Origin: Alcanivoracaceae bacterium
Lineage (GTDB): Bacteria > Pseudomonadota > Gammaproteobacteria > Pseudomonadales > Alcanivoracaceae
DNA length: 64,000 nucleotides
Assembly (NCBI GenBank): GCA_029212745.1
Contig: JARGOL010000013.1
Location: 1 to 64,000 of the forward strand
Direction of reading: 5' to 3'
The translations under genes were made by a program, and so were the position numbers. Shown here in pieces: positions 63,989 to 64,000 of this stretch. Positions within the stretch are counted from its first letter, which is position 1; every line of letters begins with the position of its first letter. The notes under the pieces are model-generated. The model had not been told where the DNA came from. It saw nothing but the letters and a program-made list of their open reading frames with translations, and made no database searches.

Positions 63989-64000
63989 AGCGCACCAACC

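Overview
The window reads as a piece of the chromosome of a marine-type gammaproteobacterium of the Pseudomonadales/Oceanospirillales kind, with Alcanivoracaceae or a close relative as the best guess. The evidence is gene order (dnaA-dnaN-recF-gyrB facing plsC-gmhB-glyS-glyQ and tag, as beside the origin in Pseudomonas), an ftsY-ftsE-ftsX operon, GC-rich codon use, and many lipid and acyl-CoA enzymes. The species cannot be fixed from the sequence alone.

Bases 1-7.5 kb are a chromosomal integron cassette array. Fourteen attC sites, all in one direction, separate thirteen complete cassettes with fourteen small genes. The cassette genes are visibly more AT-rich than the rest of the window. Most encode short membrane proteins of unknown function; others are a TPR protein, a DUF2971 protein and a DUF805 protein. 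No integrase gene is in the window; cassette orientation places it to the left. Twelve attC sites belong to one family with covarying arms and conserved bulged bases, and two are of foreign type. The right edge is a possible eroded site near 7.8 kb.

From 7.9 to 22 kb come ordinary chromosomal genes: a GFA-type protein, a MOSC protein with an amine-oxidase-like flavoprotein, a divergent amidohydrolase with a palindromic operator in its promoter, a TetR regulator with a thioesterase and a hydrolase, a 52-residue Pmp3 protein, and a minus-strand operon ending in YheT-like hydrolase, rsmD and an active/inactive M16 peptidase pair. At 22-25 kb lies ftsY-ftsE-ftsX, for membrane targeting and divisome activation, followed by a GIY-YIG protein and rlmA.

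The 26-53 kb part is accessory metabolism: a CNNM transporter, an aldolase, an AraC regulator facing a large secreted PLC-like lectin protein, and a block from 33 to 41 kb with a GntR/FCD regulator, an LCAD-type acyl-CoA dehydrogenase, OsmC, hydrolases, a VOC dioxygenase-like protein and HMG-CoA lyase. The regulator and two of these genes share a TTGTATGCAA-like motif upstream. Then come a lipoprotein flavin oxidase with a TetR repressor, a secreted GH31 glucosidase, and a fused lysophospholipid transporter-acyltransferase. Two dispersed palindromic repeat families punctuate this region.

The right end (53-64 kb) is the near-origin core: glyQS, gmhB, plsC, then gyrB, recF, dnaN and dnaA on the minus strand. 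Two perfect 16-bp parS palindromes lie in recF. The replication origin is expected just beyond base 64000.
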